Positions 8,378-17,487 of a stretch of 64,000 nt of DNA are shown one piece after another; position 1 is the stretch's first letter; each line of letters begins with the position of its first letter. The position numbers were made by a program, and so were the translations under genes. A model generated the notes under the pieces. That model searched no databases, was not told the origin of the DNA, and worked only from the letters and a program-made list of their open reading frames with translations. Source of the DNA: Brevibacillus brevis (GTDB lineage Bacteria; Bacillota; Bacilli; Brevibacillales; Brevibacillaceae); NCBI RefSeq assembly GCF_022026395.1, contig NZ_CP041767.1, positions 4,918,501-4,982,500 on the forward strand, given 5' to 3'.

Positions 8378-9238
8378 GTGGAATCAAACACATATGAGGA
8401 TATGAATGATACGCTGGCTGACAACTACATGCCGATGACTTCCTTTCGAAGTGGAGTCGAAGAGACAGTCAGACCAGATGTAGCATGCTACACCATTCAA
8501 ATTGTGAACATCGCGCTGGTCGGAGATTCACATTCATGGGTTCTGATAGATGCGGGGATGCCGCAATCGGCGGAACAAATCATCGAGATTGCCCGGGAGC
8601 GCTTTGGTGAAGAAGCAAAGCCAAGAGCCATCCTGCTCACTCACGGTCATTTCGATCATGGCGGGGCAGTCGTCGAGCTCGTAAAAGCGTGGAGGGTTCC
8701 CGTCTATGCCCATTCGCTTGAAATCCCTTATTTGACAGGTCAAAAATACTATCCGGAGCCAGATGGAACGGTTGAGGGCGGGCTGCTTGCGAAGATATCA
8801 CCGTTGTTTCCAAATGAACCAATCGATTTGGGCAGCCATGTTCATCCTTTGCCCGAAGACGGGAGTGTTCCCGGAATGCCTGGATGGCGCTGGATACATA
8901 CGCCTGGACATTCGCCCGGGCACATTTCGTTCTTTCGTGATGAAGACAGAACTCTTCTCGCAGGAGACGCTTTTGTTACGGTAAAGCAGGATTCGTTGTA
9001 TCAAGTCGTGACTCAGCAACAGCAATTGACCGGTCCCCCTGTTTATTTGACAACCGATTGGCAGGCAGCTTGGCAATCCGTCGAAAAGCTTGCCAATCTC
9101 GCCCCTGCGTATGCAATCACTGGTCACGGTCCACCTATGTATGGCCAGGAATTGGCCGATGGATTGGTCCAATTGGTTGCTGAGTTTGATCGGATAGCTG
9201 TTCCCAAGTATGGACGATACGTGGATATGGAGATGTAG
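8378..9238 (+). CDS. Metallo-beta-lactamase-fold hydrolase
   Basis: The 286-residue protein has the full metal site of the fold: THGHFDH at residues 88-94 (His89, His91, Asp93, His94), a later histidine in TPGHSPGH, and an aspartate in LLAGDAF. It is a cytosolic hydrolase of the glyoxalase II/lactonase/RNase Z superfamily. The substrate cannot be called from sequence. The GTG at 8378 follows TTGGAGG at 8 nt; a TTG at 8363 lies inside the ribosome site. It is separated from the upstream gene by a weak terminator. Confidence 0.85.
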   Translation: MESNTYEDMNDTLADNYMPMTSFRSGVEETVRPDVACYTIQIVNIALVGDSHSWVLIDAGMPQSAEQIIEIARERFGEEAKPRAILLTHGHFDHGGAVVELVKAWRVPVYAHSLEIPYLTGQKYYPEPDGTVEGGLLAKISPLFPNEPIDLGSHVHPLPEDGSVPGMPGWRWIHTPGHSPGHISFFRDEDRTLLAGDAFVTVKQDSLYQVVTQQQQLTGPPVYLTTDWQAAWQSVEKLANLAPAYAITGHGPPMYGQELADGLVQLVAEFDRIAVPKYGRYVDMEM

Positions 9239-9245
9239 ACTGGTA

Positions 9246-9285
9246 CAAAAGCTGACGTCGGGATCGTATGGACGTCAGCTTTTTA
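9246..9285. terminator. Bidirectional terminator
   Basis: AAAGCTGACGTC / GACGTCAGCTTT is a 12-bp perfect stem, followed by T on the plus strand and preceded by A, between convergent genes. Confidence 0.88.
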
Positions 9286-9309
9286 TGGTTGGTAAGAAGA
9301 TACCTTTTC

Positions 9310-10068
9310 CTACTCAACCAACCTGGGCTGGAATCGCTGGGCCAATAATCGCGTAGCTTTCGCAGGATCAATCTCGAACACAAGCAGCTCTTCGCTCCCT
9401 GAAACCGCCACACAAAGCCGTTCCCCGGTCGGTGAGATCAAAGCTGTCGTCACTTGTTGATTTGGAATCGCGTAGTTCACACTGGCGAAGTAGATGTTGT
9501 TTTCCAAGCTTCGGCAAACCATTGCCCCGTTGTAAAAATCGGGATTGCTGACTTCTCCTGTAAACATCGGATGGAAAACGATGCTCGCCCCACGGCGTGC
9601 CGCCCACCGTACCGTCTCTGGATATCGCCATCCTTCATGGCAAATGACAATGCCAAACGCCACATCCTCTATCGTAAACATTTGCCGCCCTTCGCCGGGA
9701 ATATAGTCAAACTGATCCTCATCTGGGTCGATCTGATTTTTTATTTGCAGCCCAAGGTCTTCTCCCTGTTTCCCCACCACAAAGGCGACTAGATGATAGC
9801 CGCGCTCATCCTTCCATTCCATCGGTAAAATGACGGCGAGCTGGCGTTCCTTCGCCAGAGCACGAATCTCTTCCAAAGCTCTCCGTTGTACCTCATGATC
9901 GTATGCTTCCACTTCATAGCCAACACCGCGCAGCCCCGGAATCATCGATTCAGGAAAGCAAATCAGATCGCAATTGTTTTGCGCAGCATTTATCATCTGC
10001 TGCTTAATGATTGCAAGCCCCTCCGCCGCTGATTGGGGGAACCTCGTCTGAGCCAGGCCTATTTTCAT
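9310..10068 (-). CDS. Carbon-nitrogen hydrolase (nitrilase superfamily)
   Basis: The 252-residue protein has the Glu-Lys-Cys triad of the nitrilase superfamily: Glu40 in FPESM, Lys110 in QIKNQIDP and Cys143 in VICHEGWRYP. It should hydrolyse an amide or a nitrile-like bond in the cytosol. The substrate is not evident. It sits 15 nt downstream of an ATP-grasp gene in the same orientation, so the two are probably co-expressed and may act on one substrate pool. The pair reads as an amide-forming enzyme with an amide-cleaving one, which is inference. Confidence 0.85.
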   Translation of the reverse strand: MKIGLAQTRFPQSAAEGLAIIKQQMINAAQNNCDLICFPESMIPGLRGVGYEVEAYDHEVQRRALEEIRALAKERQLAVILPMEWKDERGYHLVAFVVGKQGEDLGLQIKNQIDPDEDQFDYIPGEGRQMFTIEDVAFGIVICHEGWRYPETVRWAARRGASIVFHPMFTGEVSNPDFYNGAMVCRSLENNIYFASVNYAIPNQQVTTALISPTGERLCVAVSGSEELLVFEIDPAKATRLLAQRFQPRLVE

Positions 10069-10083
10069 GGGAAATCCCTCTTT

Positions 10084-10989
10084 CTATAGAAAATTTCTTT
10101 TTAACCTCGTGAAAAATTCAAATCTATCAGCCTGTTCAGGCAGAGCAGACACCTGTGCATCCCCTAGCTCAAGGATGGTCCACGAGCCATTTTCCAGCTT
10201 GGCGATATCCATAGTAAAAAAGCGGCTCTTGATTTTTTTCGCTACCTCTAAAAATGGCTTGAGATCTGGCAGCGTTTCGTCATATTGTCCTTCCTCCCAG
10301 TAATTTTCCATGTACATGGGTTCACCATCCAAAAAGAAAACGCGATATTCCTGGGATAATGGCATGTTGCTCTGCGAGTGATGGGTCAAAAATTGAAGCT
10401 TCAGAAATTCTCGAAAGACGACTCCCTCATTCAACTCATCCTGTTGCAGCTCCAAAAATCGGCTTGTCACTTTCTGTACCTTTTCATTATCGGAGGCATC
10501 GGGAATATAGCAGGCCTCATTCCAATCGTGTTTTCGAGATTTCACAAAATCTTTGATCATGATCGGAGCCTGTCCAAATCTCTTTACAATCCGATACACG
10601 TTTTCAAATGACGCGTCTATCTCTTCTTTGTGCAGCCAGACCGACAGCGGGGTGAAATCTTTGATGATCTCATAAGATTCAGGCAGGTAATGGCAATGCA
10701 CGTACTTTTCGGGTGTATTGATTAACTCTATATTTTTGGCTAGCAGCGCGTCGTACAATTTTTGGTACAGGAACGGCTTTAGCATCCATCCCCTGTAGAT
10801 AGCCGTTACTTTTTCAGGAGAGGGTTGGATTTGTTTCACTGCCCCTAACGGGTTGTCCTGGTATATCAGTTGTTCCAAGCTGATCAGATGAATGTCCAAG
10901 CCGAGTTGTTTTGCGCACGTATACTCATATTCATAGGTTTCATCGACTTTGTTTTCTTGAAATGGTTGACCGCAAAATAGGACTTTCAT
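10084..10989 (-). CDS. ATP-grasp domain protein
   Basis: The 301-residue protein has features of the ATP-grasp fold: IMIKDFVKSRKHDW (phosphate-binding lysine region, about residues 143-156), VVFREFLKL (about 190-198), EYRVFFLDGEP and the Mg-binding ending FFTMDIAKLENGSWTILELGD at about residues 258-278 (split here only for description). It resembles the ATP-grasp/DUF4343 group, which activate a carboxylate with ATP and ligate an amine or thiol. The substrate is unknown. The ATG at 10989 lies 9 nt after GGAGG. It precedes the nitrilase gene by 15 nt, apparently as one operon. Confidence 0.7.
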   Translation of the reverse strand: MKVLFCGQPFQENKVDETYEYEYTCAKQLGLDIHLISLEQLIYQDNPLGAVKQIQPSPEKVTAIYRGWMLKPFLYQKLYDALLAKNIELINTPEKYVHCHYLPESYEIIKDFTPLSVWLHKEEIDASFENVYRIVKRFGQAPIMIKDFVKSRKHDWNEACYIPDASDNEKVQKVTSRFLELQQDELNEGVVFREFLKLQFLTHHSQSNMPLSQEYRVFFLDGEPMYMENYWEEGQYDETLPDLKPFLEVAKKIKSRFFTMDIAKLENGSWTILELGDAQVSALPEQADRFEFFTRLKRNFL

Positions 10990-11056
10990 CTGCACGATCC
11001 TCCTCTCAGAAAAATTGGAAATATCATCCCATTATACAAGATAACTCTTTGAACGT

Positions 11057-11090
11057 AAAAACCGTCAAGACTAATCCTGACGGTTTTCTC
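11057..11090. terminator. Intrinsic terminator
   Basis: AAACCGTCA / TGACGGTTT stem with a T tract on both strands, downstream of the 113-residue protein gene. Confidence 0.75.
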
Positions 11091-11101
11091 ATCTTGCTAT
11101 T

Positions 11102-11443
11102 TTATCTCTTTTGGACACGTAAAACAGGCACTTTTTTCGGTTCAAAGGTGTCTGCCAGTATCTTCTCTTGAATGACATTCAGCTTGAGCAAGCTCGAAAT
11201 TTTCCCGGTATCCGCCTTCGACATGAGGCGCCAAAGCGAAGGATCGGGCAAGGCGTTGTAAAGGCGATCATCGTTGTATTCTCGCCGCTCCTGATAGGAG
11301 ATCAGCAGCTTGTATTCGCCTTCTTCTGCGCTGCCTGCTTCGCTGTAAGCTTCAATCAGTTTACTCCGCAGCTCGTTCAACTCTTCCTCTACCTGCTTCT
11401 GAATTTCCTTCAACTCGTAGTAGCGAGCAATCGGTTGGTCCAT
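11102..11443 (-). CDS. Hypothetical coiled-coil protein
   Basis: The 113-residue soluble protein has a charged heptad-like N-terminal helix (ELKEIQKQVEEELNELRSKL, about residues 10-29). A compact segment follows (YNALPDPSLWRLMSKAD), then a basic C-terminus. I do not recognise a family. The size and the helix-plus-strand ending resemble small proteins of phage or plasmid origin, but nothing around it supports transfer. It has a good GGAGG upstream of ATG 11443 and its own terminator. Confidence 0.6.
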   Translation of the reverse strand: MDQPIARYYELKEIQKQVEEELNELRSKLIEAYSEAGSAEEGEYKLLISYQERREYNDDRLYNALPDPSLWRLMSKADTGKISSLLKLNVIQEKILADTFEPKKVPVLRVQKR

Positions 11444-11525
11444 CCGCTTTTCCTCCTTTAGTTACCCCTGTACCCAAAATCCTTATGAGGAAAAGTCCGT
11501 TGGCAGAACCATTCGCTGGCAACGA

Positions 11526-11553
11526 AAAACAGCCTCCTTTTTTATAGGAGGCT
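11526..11553 (-). terminator. Intrinsic terminator
   Basis: CAGCCTCCT / AGGAGGCTG stem followed by five T on the minus strand, just after the VCBS-like gene. Confidence 0.85.
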
Positions 11554-11573
11554 GCGGTCAAGCTCTGCCATTA

Positions 11574-12467
11574 TTATTTTTCAATTATCGTGTTGATCGC
11601 TTCACCCGGGTGTTTTTTCAAGAAAGTAGAATACTCTACTTCCCATGGATTCCATTTGCCTTCCCCTTGGTAGCCCCATACGGAATTGATGCGGGAAACG
11701 GTATCTGTGTTGTTCATCCCTACAAGTCGTTGCTCCCCGACGAGCTCAAATGTGCCGTTCGCATCCATATCGACTGGAGTCAAAGAGCCGAATGGATAGG
11801 AGAATACAGAAACAGCATCTTCTGTTGGCTGCACTTTGCCTGCTTTGTCATACAGCTTGGCAGCTACGTATACATCCTGGTTCGCACTTACGTCAAGCGT
11901 CAGGGGCTTATCCAGGTGGGAGCCTTTGCCCTCTACTTTAAAGCCATCTACGAATTTCCCCTCGTAACGAATTCCTTCGTTTTCCTTTTCACCAAAAATC
12001 ACGGCTGGTTTGCTGTTTTCAAAGGTAGCGATTACGTGATTGTAGACACCGCCGCTTCCGCCAGTCGCTGTTTTCACGAAAGCATCCGCAACATGATCAC
12101 CCGTGAAGTCTACGAGAGTCAGCTCGCCTTCATAGCCGCCCAGCTCTTTGATATCGGTTTGGCTATAAGCGCCTGATTTTCCGTCTTTCACTACAATGTT
12201 CATATTGGAGGAATAGATGTCATCCGCTTTTTCTTTTTCACCAATCAGATATACGACATCATCCTTCTTATCGCCATTCACGTCAGCCGTTTTTTGATCG
12301 ATCACATAGGTGTTTTTCGCGAGCTTCAATTCAGTTGCGGCAGAGAACAGCTTTCCTTTTTCAGAGTCTGCGTGAGCTACTTGTGTATTCATTGCAGAAA
12401 ATCCAGTAACGCCTACAACTCCTGCGAGCAGCAAATATGTAACAGGCTTCATCCATTTTTTATTCAT
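11574..12467 (-). CDS. Secreted VCBS/FG-GAP-like protein, paralogue 1
   Basis: The 297-residue product has a signal peptide (MNKKWMKPVTYLLLAG..., cleavage near AHA-D at about residue 34). It carries Asp-rich calcium-loop-like motifs of FG-GAP/VCBS type: DVNGDKKDD, DFTGDHVAD and DMDANGTFE. The C-terminal block GEQRLVGMNNTDTV is shared with the protein at 58072-58863, so the two are paralogues. It is probably an exported, calcium-binding wall or spore-associated protein; the function is unknown. The ATG at 12467 lies 8 nt after GGAGG; an ATG at 12482 lies upstream of that ribosome site. Confidence 0.7.
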   Translation of the reverse strand: MNKKWMKPVTYLLLAGVVGVTGFSAMNTQVAHADSEKGKLFSAATELKLAKNTYVIDQKTADVNGDKKDDVVYLIGEKEKADDIYSSNMNIVVKDGKSGAYSQTDIKELGGYEGELTLVDFTGDHVADAFVKTATGGSGGVYNHVIATFENSKPAVIFGEKENEGIRYEGKFVDGFKVEGKGSHLDKPLTLDVSANQDVYVAAKLYDKAGKVQPTEDAVSVFSYPFGSLTPVDMDANGTFELVGEQRLVGMNNTDTVSRINSVWGYQGEGKWNPWEVEYSTFLKKHPGEAINTIIEK

Positions 12468-12647
12468 CGTTATGGCCTCCACTAGATGGTAAGTTATTGG
12501 TTACATTTACTACTATAGGACGAAGCCTGCTCTAGTTCGTTACAGAATGTTTACGAATGATATACAAAAAGTAAACAGCACGTTATTTGTCGTTATCCAG
12601 CACACTTTTGATATTGCTGTCTCGCGGCTCCAGTCCCATACGCAATT

Positions 12648-12682
12648 GAAAAAAGCGACCAGGCTCATGCATCTGGTCGCTA
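12648..12682 (-). terminator. Intrinsic terminator after yuzD
   Basis: AGCGACCAG / CTGGTCGCT stem followed by six T on the minus strand. Confidence 0.85.
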
Positions 12683-12712
12683 TAAAAGATAATTGTCATT
12701 GCTCTTATGCTG

Positions 12713-13048
12713 TTATTCGGCATCTGCTGTCGAAGCAATCGGCTGCACGCCCATGCTCTCCAGCTTTTCATAGATATCCTTTAATTTCGGATTTCCCTCA
12801 CCGACAATTTCCCCGGAAATTACGACAAGCGGATACCATAAATCTTCCTCGATAATGCGATTCGCCCAGCTTTTGTCATCGTCTGTCTGCGGCTGTTGAA
12901 AGTCACTATAAACGATGCGGATGCTGTCACTCCCATACTTGCGAGAGAGTGCCGCCTCCAGCCACTCGGCTGTTTCCTTTGCAGATGGCAAATTGACGCA
13001 GCTCGCGCACAATTGCTCTGTCCCAAAAACCTTGATATCGACAGTCAC
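12713..13048 (-). CDS. yuzD: YuzD-like DUF1462 protein
   Basis: The 111-residue protein has an N-terminal beta strand, a CASC motif at about residues 14-17 (thioredoxin-like CxxC) and WYPLVVISGEIVGEGNPKL further on. This matches the DUF1462/YuzD family, small thioredoxin-fold proteins of unknown role. It lies 29 nt behind mccB and is probably in the same transcript; a terminator follows it. The start is a GTG with GGGAGGGCGG upstream. Confidence 0.82.
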   Translation of the reverse strand: MTVDIKVFGTEQLCASCVNLPSAKETAEWLEAALSRKYGSDSIRIVYSDFQQPQTDDDKSWANRIIEEDLWYPLVVISGEIVGEGNPKLKDIYEKLESMGVQPIASTADAE

Positions 13049-13077
13049 TATATCCGCCCTCCCCCGGGTCAGCTAGC

Positions 13078-14211
13078 TTAGGACAATGCTTGGTCGAGGT
13101 CCTCGATCAAGTCCTGAACATCTTCAATACCAACAGAGATGCGCACCAGGCCATCCGTAATGCCCAGCTCAGCACGACGCTCTGCCGGGATAGAAGCATG
13201 TGTCATGCGTGCAGGTACGCTGATCAAGCTCTCCACCGCACCCAGCGATTCTGCCAGCGTGTAGTATTTTACCTTTGCCAACACTTCGTCAGCACGCTCT
13301 GCGCTGCCTACGTCGAAGGAAATCATGCCACCAAATCCACGCGCTTGTTTTTTAATCAGCTCATGACCGGAATGGCTAGACAAACCAGGATAAATGACGC
13401 GTTTGATGTCGCTGCGCTCAGACAGCCATTTTGCCAGCGTACGAGCATTGTGCTCATGCTCTTCCATTCGAATACCCAGCGTCTTCATACCGCGGAGCAA
13501 GAGCCAAGAATCTTGTGGTCCAAGCACACCGCCGATTGCATTTTGTACAAAATGGAGGTCTTCGCCCACTTGCGCATCTTTTGCTACGACCAGACCTGCT
13601 ACTACGTCGCTATGTCCACCCAAATATTTCGTTGCGCTGTGGAACACGATGTCAGCACCGAGATCCAGCGGATTTTGCCAGTATGGCGTCATGAACGTGT
13701 TGTCTACCACGAGAAGCACGCCTTTTGCTTTCGCGATGCCTGCCAGCGCGCTGATGTCGCTCACTTTCAGCAGAGGGTTTGTCGGTGTTTCCATGATGAT
13801 TGCTTTGGTTTCCGGGCGAATTGCCGCCTCTACTGCTGCCAGATCGCTCGTATCTACGTAGGTTGCTTCCAGACCCATACGGGAGAATACGCGTGTAACG
13901 ACGCGGTAAGTACCACCGTATACATCGTCACCTACCACGAGATGGTCACCTTTGTTGAACATGGAGAGGATGGTAGAGAGTGCCGCCATACCAGAACCAA
14001 ATGCAAAGCCGCGTGCGCCGCCTTCGATTTCGGCGATGTATGTTTCCAATGCGTGACGGGTCGGATTCCCGGTACGGGAGTATTCAAAGCCCTTGTGAAC
14101 GCCAATGGCTTCCTGTTTATACGTACTTACCTGGTAAATTGGAACGGATACGGCTCCTGTATGTGGATCTCCATCGATTCCGCCGTGGATCAGACGAGTT
14201 TTGATACGCAT
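13078..14211 (-). CDS. mccB: Cystathionine gamma-lyase / gamma-synthase family PLP enzyme
   Basis: The 377-residue Cys/Met-metabolism PLP enzyme has the Schiff-base lysine in SATKYLGGHSD (Lys195), the substrate loop SRTGNPTRHALE and GSGMAA. Members make cystathionine or cleave it to cysteine. The neighbour immediately upstream (1-nt gap) is a cysteine-synthase-like enzyme of the MccA type, so MccB, completing reverse transsulfuration from homocysteine to cysteine, is favoured over MetI. That choice rests on context; sequence alone does not separate them here. Confidence 0.82.
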   Translation of the reverse strand: MRIKTRLIHGGIDGDPHTGAVSVPIYQVSTYKQEAIGVHKGFEYSRTGNPTRHALETYIAEIEGGARGFAFGSGMAALSTILSMFNKGDHLVVGDDVYGGTYRVVTRVFSRMGLEATYVDTSDLAAVEAAIRPETKAIIMETPTNPLLKVSDISALAGIAKAKGVLLVVDNTFMTPYWQNPLDLGADIVFHSATKYLGGHSDVVAGLVVAKDAQVGEDLHFVQNAIGGVLGPQDSWLLLRGMKTLGIRMEEHEHNARTLAKWLSERSDIKRVIYPGLSSHSGHELIKKQARGFGGMISFDVGSAERADEVLAKVKYYTLAESLGAVESLISVPARMTHASIPAERRAELGITDGLVRISVGIEDVQDLIEDLDQALS

Positions 14212-14212
14212 C

Positions 14213-15136
14213 TTAAATTCCTCCCTGGTAAATTTTCTTGCTTAGATAACGTTCGCTGCCGTCGGCAAACAATGTAACGATATTCGTCCCAGGAGCTGCC
14301 TCTCTTGCTTCGCGCAATGCCGCTGCCATGGCTGCACCTGAGGAGCTGCCTACGAGCAAGCCTTCCTTGGCAGCCAACTGCTTGACCAGATCGAATGCTT
14401 CCACATCGAGAATCGTGTGAATGGCGTTAAAGTAGCTCGTATCCATGAACGGAGGCAAAAACTCCATGCCGATCCCTTCTGTTTTATGCGGGCCGGATTC
14501 TCCCCCATTCAAGATGGAACCTTCTGGCTCGACAATGACCGTTTTTACGTTTGGGTTTTGTTCTTTCAAGTAGCGAGCAGCCCCCATGAAAGTACCGCCA
14601 GAACCCGCGCCTGCCACAAATACGTTTACCTGGCCGTCCATTTGACTCCAAATTTCCGGACCTGTTGTTTTGTAGTGTGCGTCTGGATTTGCCGGGTTAG
14701 CAAATTGCTGTGGAACAAAAGCACCTGGAATCGATTCTGCGAGTTCTTTTGCCTTCGCAATTGCACCCTTAATCCCCAGCTCTGTCGGTGTATTGACGAC
14801 TTCTGCTCCGAGGGCGCGCATCAGCTCTTGTTTTTCTTCGGAAAACTTCGCTGGTACGCAGAAAATGACTTTATAACCAGTTCCTACAGCGGCCAGCGCT
14901 ACACCAATTCCTGTATTTCCTGCTGTCGGTTCAATAATGGTACCACCTGGGGCCAATTGGCCGTTCTCTTCTGCGGCACGAATCAGCTCCATGCCCAGTC
15001 TGTCTTTTACGCTGCCCCCCGGGTTAAAATATTCCAGCTTGGCGAACAAGCGGACACCCTCTGGAAGCTCAAATTGAGTAATTTCGACGATCGGCGTATT
15101 ACCAATCAGTTCCTTCACATTGCGAAATACGTTCAC
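14213..15136 (-). CDS. mccA: O-acetylserine / cystathionine beta-synthase-type PLP enzyme (MccA-like)
   Basis: The 307-residue fold-type II PLP enzyme has the lysine in GGSVKDRLG (Lys44), TAGNTGIG, and a glycine-rich phosphate-binding [10 protein letters not shown]. The loop [16 protein letters not shown] is the longer form seen in MccA rather than CysK. Predicted reaction: O-acetylserine plus homocysteine to cystathionine, with O-acetylserine sulfhydrylase activity possible. It is first in the mccA-mccB-yuzD unit. An extended -10 promoter (TGTTATAAT, 15182-15190) lies about 45 nt upstream of the ATG. Confidence 0.85.
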   Translation of the reverse strand: MNVFRNVKELIGNTPIVEITQFELPEGVRLFAKLEYFNPGGSVKDRLGMELIRAAEENGQLAPGGTIIEPTAGNTGIGVALAAVGTGYKVIFCVPAKFSEEKQELMRALGAEVVNTPTELGIKGAIAKAKELAESIPGAFVPQQFANPANPDAHYKTTGPEIWSQMDGQVNVFVAGAGSGGTFMGAARYLKEQNPNVKTVIVEPEGSILNGGESGPHKTEGIGMEFLPPFMDTSYFNAIHTILDVEAFDLVKQLAAKEGLLVGSSSGAAMAAALREAREAAPGTNIVTLFADGSERYLSKKIYQGGI

Positions 15137-15181
15137 GAAGATCTGACTCCTTATATTGAAGTACTTGCTTCTTTCTTTTTC

Positions 15182-15190
15182 ATTATAACA
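15182..15190 (-). promoter_or_regulatory. Extended -10 promoter for mccA-mccB
   Basis: The minus strand reads TGTTATAAT, a perfect extended -10 element. No convincing -35 box is seen, as is common for extended -10 promoters. Confidence 0.5.
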
Positions 15191-15331
15191 TGCAAAGATT
15201 ACAAAAAGTCCATGCTGCTAAACTTCGGTGTGCCAACTGAACTTCAAAGTGTCAACAGGGCATGTAAGCCATGGATTTCTCACCATGGTATGATTATAAT
15301 AAAGGAGAGGTTGGAAAGGAGTGAATGTAAC

Positions 15332-15559
15332 ATGGATATCATGGATCAAGTACAAGAAGTTCTCGATAAACTGCGCCCTTACCTGCAACGTGACGGCGGA
15401 GATGTACAACTCGTTGATGTAGAAGATGGCATCGTGAAGCTGCGCCTGATGGGTGCTTGCGGTAGCTGCCCTTCCTCTACCATCACCCTGAAAGCAGGAA
15501 TCGAGCGTGCACTGGTGGAAGAAATACCAGGCATCAAAGAAGTTCAACAAGTATTCTAA
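15332..15559 (+). CDS. yutI: NifU-like iron-sulfur scaffold protein (Nfu)
   Basis: The 75-residue protein is a NifU C-terminal domain with the cluster-binding GACGSCPSS (Cys43 and Cys46). Two subunits hold a 4Fe-4S cluster for transfer to target proteins. It matches Bacillus YutI (Nfu). The ATG at 15332 lies 10 nt after AAAGGAG. The same frame is open far upstream, but that stretch is antisense to mccA and has no homology. A TATAAT at 15295-15300 is the likely -10 box. Confidence 0.92.
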   Translation: MDIMDQVQEVLDKLRPYLQRDGGDVQLVDVEDGIVKLRLMGACGSCPSSTITLKAGIERALVEEIPGIKEVQQVF

Positions 15560-15577
15560 TCCAGTCACATCGACATG

Positions 15578-15612
15578 AAAGCAGCTACAGCAACCGCGTA
15601 GCTGCTTTTTTC
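15578..15612. terminator. Terminator after nfu
   Basis: AAGCAGCTAC / GTAGCTGCTT stem followed by TTTTTT. It can also serve the convergent hydrolase gene. Confidence 0.85.
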
Positions 15613-16531
15613 ATTTTCCCTTTCCCATTCCTTTTTCCAAAAAGGCAATGACACGATTCTCATACTCTTCAGGAACTAACGCATAACTGCGGACGTGACC
15701 CGCCCGCGGTACGATCCAAATCTCGGAATCGTCGTCTTGGGTCAGCTCATACAGTCGTTCGCTGTTTACCATAGGAATCGTCGTATCGCCTGTCCCGTGT
15801 ATAAAAAGAATCGGTTTTCTCGCTTGCTGGACTGCCTGATACGGATTGACGTCTCGCGGATTGGCTCCGAGCAAAACGGGGCACAAGGTCAGAATGAGCC
15901 AGTTGAATGGAAACCGGGGCAGGCCCGTCCACTGCGGCAAGTTTTCAGTCAAGTATTCACGCAAGGAATAGAACGGTGAATCTGCCACAATTGCTGTGAT
16001 GCGTTCATCCACTCCACCAACCATCAAAGAGGTTGCCGCGCCCATAGAAAATCCGACGAGACCGAGTCTGTGCTCCGGCTTCTTCGCTGCTGCAAAATCG
16101 ATGGCCCCAAGGAGATCTTGCTGTTCTCGAAGACCAATTGTAGTCAGTGCTTTGCTGGACTCTCCCGCATTGCGAAAGTCGAACATCAAAACATCAAAGC
16201 CGGCCTGAACCAGTTTTGCAGCTAGTGACAAAGCAGGCAGATGTGGCTCTAATCTGTTTTGACTGTACCCGTGAGCAAAGACCAGCGTACTTCCATTTGA
16301 AACCTGCCCATTTTTTTCTGCCGACACGTACCATCCAGCCAACGAAATCGTCGTTTCCCTGCTCGAAAAAACAACAGGCTCCACCTGTTCGATTCCAAAG
16401 TCTTTGGGTTCCATGTGAATCGGTTTTCGTACAGGATGCGTCAAGCGCCAGGTTACGTGAAACGAAACGGCTACTGCTGCAATCAAGAGAAGCACGAAGA
16501 GTCCTGAAATCAAAACAAAGAACGTGGTCAT
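15611..16531 (-). CDS. Membrane-anchored alpha/beta hydrolase
   Basis: The 306-residue protein has an N-terminal membrane helix (about residues 3-24) followed by an alpha/beta-hydrolase domain. The triad is visible: Ser162 in GFSMGAA, Asp249 in GTGDTTIP and His279 in AGHVRSY. The oxyanion region is AHGYSQNR. Members include esterases and acyl-peptide hydrolases such as YfhR. The start overlaps the stop of the dehydrogenase gene by 4 nt, so translation is probably coupled. The substrate is unknown. Confidence 0.82.
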   Translation of the reverse strand: MTTFFVLISGLFVLLLIAAVAVSFHVTWRLTHPVRKPIHMEPKDFGIEQVEPVVFSSRETTISLAGWYVSAEKNGQVSNGSTLVFAHGYSQNRLEPHLPALSLAAKLVQAGFDVLMFDFRNAGESSKALTTIGLREQQDLLGAIDFAAAKKPEHRLGLVGFSMGAATSLMVGGVDERITAIVADSPFYSLREYLTENLPQWTGLPRFPFNWLILTLCPVLLGANPRDVNPYQAVQQARKPILFIHGTGDTTIPMVNSERLYELTQDDDSEIWIVPRAGHVRSYALVPEEYENRVIAFLEKGMGKGK

Positions 16532-17487
16532 ACCGCAGTCAGTGGTCCCCTTCCACTTAGCACCTCTACGATGTTAGCAGCAGCCAGCCTCGCCATCTCC
16601 GCCCTTGTTTGCACAGTTGCACTACCGATATGTGGCAAGGCGACTACATTCGGCAGTTGCAAAAGCGGGTTATCCATCGGGACAGGCTCGACCGCAAAAA
16701 CGTCCAGGCCAGCCGCCCATATTTTTTTATCTACCAACGCCTGATACAGTGCGGACTCATCGACTGTCCCACCGCGAGAAACATTGATAAACACAGCGGT
16801 TCCTTTCATGAGCGAAAACTGTTTTTCCCCCATCAACATGCGCGTGTCCTCTGTCAGCGGTGTAAGCAGAACGACATAATCGGACTCTTGCAGAAGCTCC
16901 GCCAAATCGGCATACCGTGCTCCTGTCTCTTGCTCAGCCTGCGTTTTGCGATTCCGGTTGTGATACAAGATTCGCATGCCAAATCCTTTGGCGCGTCTCG
17001 CCACAGCTTCTCCAATTCGCCCCATCCCGATAATCCCCAGAGTCGAACCATATACATTTTGCCCAGCCATGAGGGTCGGACTCCACGATGTCCATTCCCC
17101 CTGCAATAAAAATCGGTTGGCTTCCGTCAATCGGCGGCCTGTCGCCATCAGTAAAGCGAAAGCCAAATCGGCTGTAGACTCTGTCAGCACATCGGGAGTG
17201 TTGGTTACGATGACCTCGTGTCGTCTGCACGCTTCCAAATCAATATTGTCGTAACCGACAGCCATGTTTGCCACGATACGGAGTCGTTTTGTACTTGCCA
17301 AAAATTCTTCGTCCACTCGTTCTGTCAGCATGGTCAAGACGGCATCTACATGTTTAATCTTTTCCAGCAACAACTCACGCGGGATCGGCGCATTTTTTGT
17401 CCATTGCTCGACCTCGGCTACTTTTTCAAGCATCGCGATCACTTCAGGATTGAGTTTCCTCGTTACGAAAACTTGTTGCTTGTTCAT
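16528..17487 (-). CDS. D-2-hydroxyacid dehydrogenase (glyoxylate/hydroxypyruvate reductase-like)
   Basis: The 319-residue NAD(P)-dependent enzyme has the GIIGMGRIGEAVA dinucleotide motif at about residues 151-163. The catalytic Arg is in NVSRGG, a Glu in the following loop and the His in LPHIGSA. It belongs to the GhrB/GyaR group reducing glyoxylate or hydroxypyruvate. The ATG at 17487 lies 7 nt after GGAGG and overlaps the end of yutH by 44 nt. It forms one transcript with yutH and the hydrolase gene. The exact substrate is inferred. Confidence 0.85.
   Translation of the reverse strand: MNKQQVFVTRKLNPEVIAMLEKVAEVEQWTKNAPIPRELLLEKIKHVDAVLTMLTERVDEEFLASTKRLRIVANMAVGYDNIDLEACRRHEVIVTNTPDVLTESTADLAFALLMATGRRLTEANRFLLQGEWTSWSPTLMAGQNVYGSTLGIIGMGRIGEAVARRAKGFGMRILYHNRNRKTQAEQETGARYADLAELLQESDYVVLLTPLTEDTRMLMGEKQFSLMKGTAVFINVSRGGTVDESALYQALVDKKIWAAGLDVFAVEPVPMDNPLLQLPNVVALPHIGSATVQTRAEMARLAAANIVEVLSGRGPLTAV

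Noticed and set aside
13090..14277. A 395-codon open frame on the plus strand
   Set aside because: It is exactly antisense to mccB, has no ribosome site, and its composition (many Cys, His, Arg) is that of a codon shadow.
14417..15331. A long in-frame extension upstream of nfu
   Set aside because: It is antisense to mccA and lacks a start signal; the real nfu start has a strong ribosome site at 15332.
15137..15331. T-box or SAM riboswitch before mccA
   Set aside because: Neither the T-box TGGNACCGCG-like core nor the SAM-I core was seen; only an extended -10 promoter stands out.
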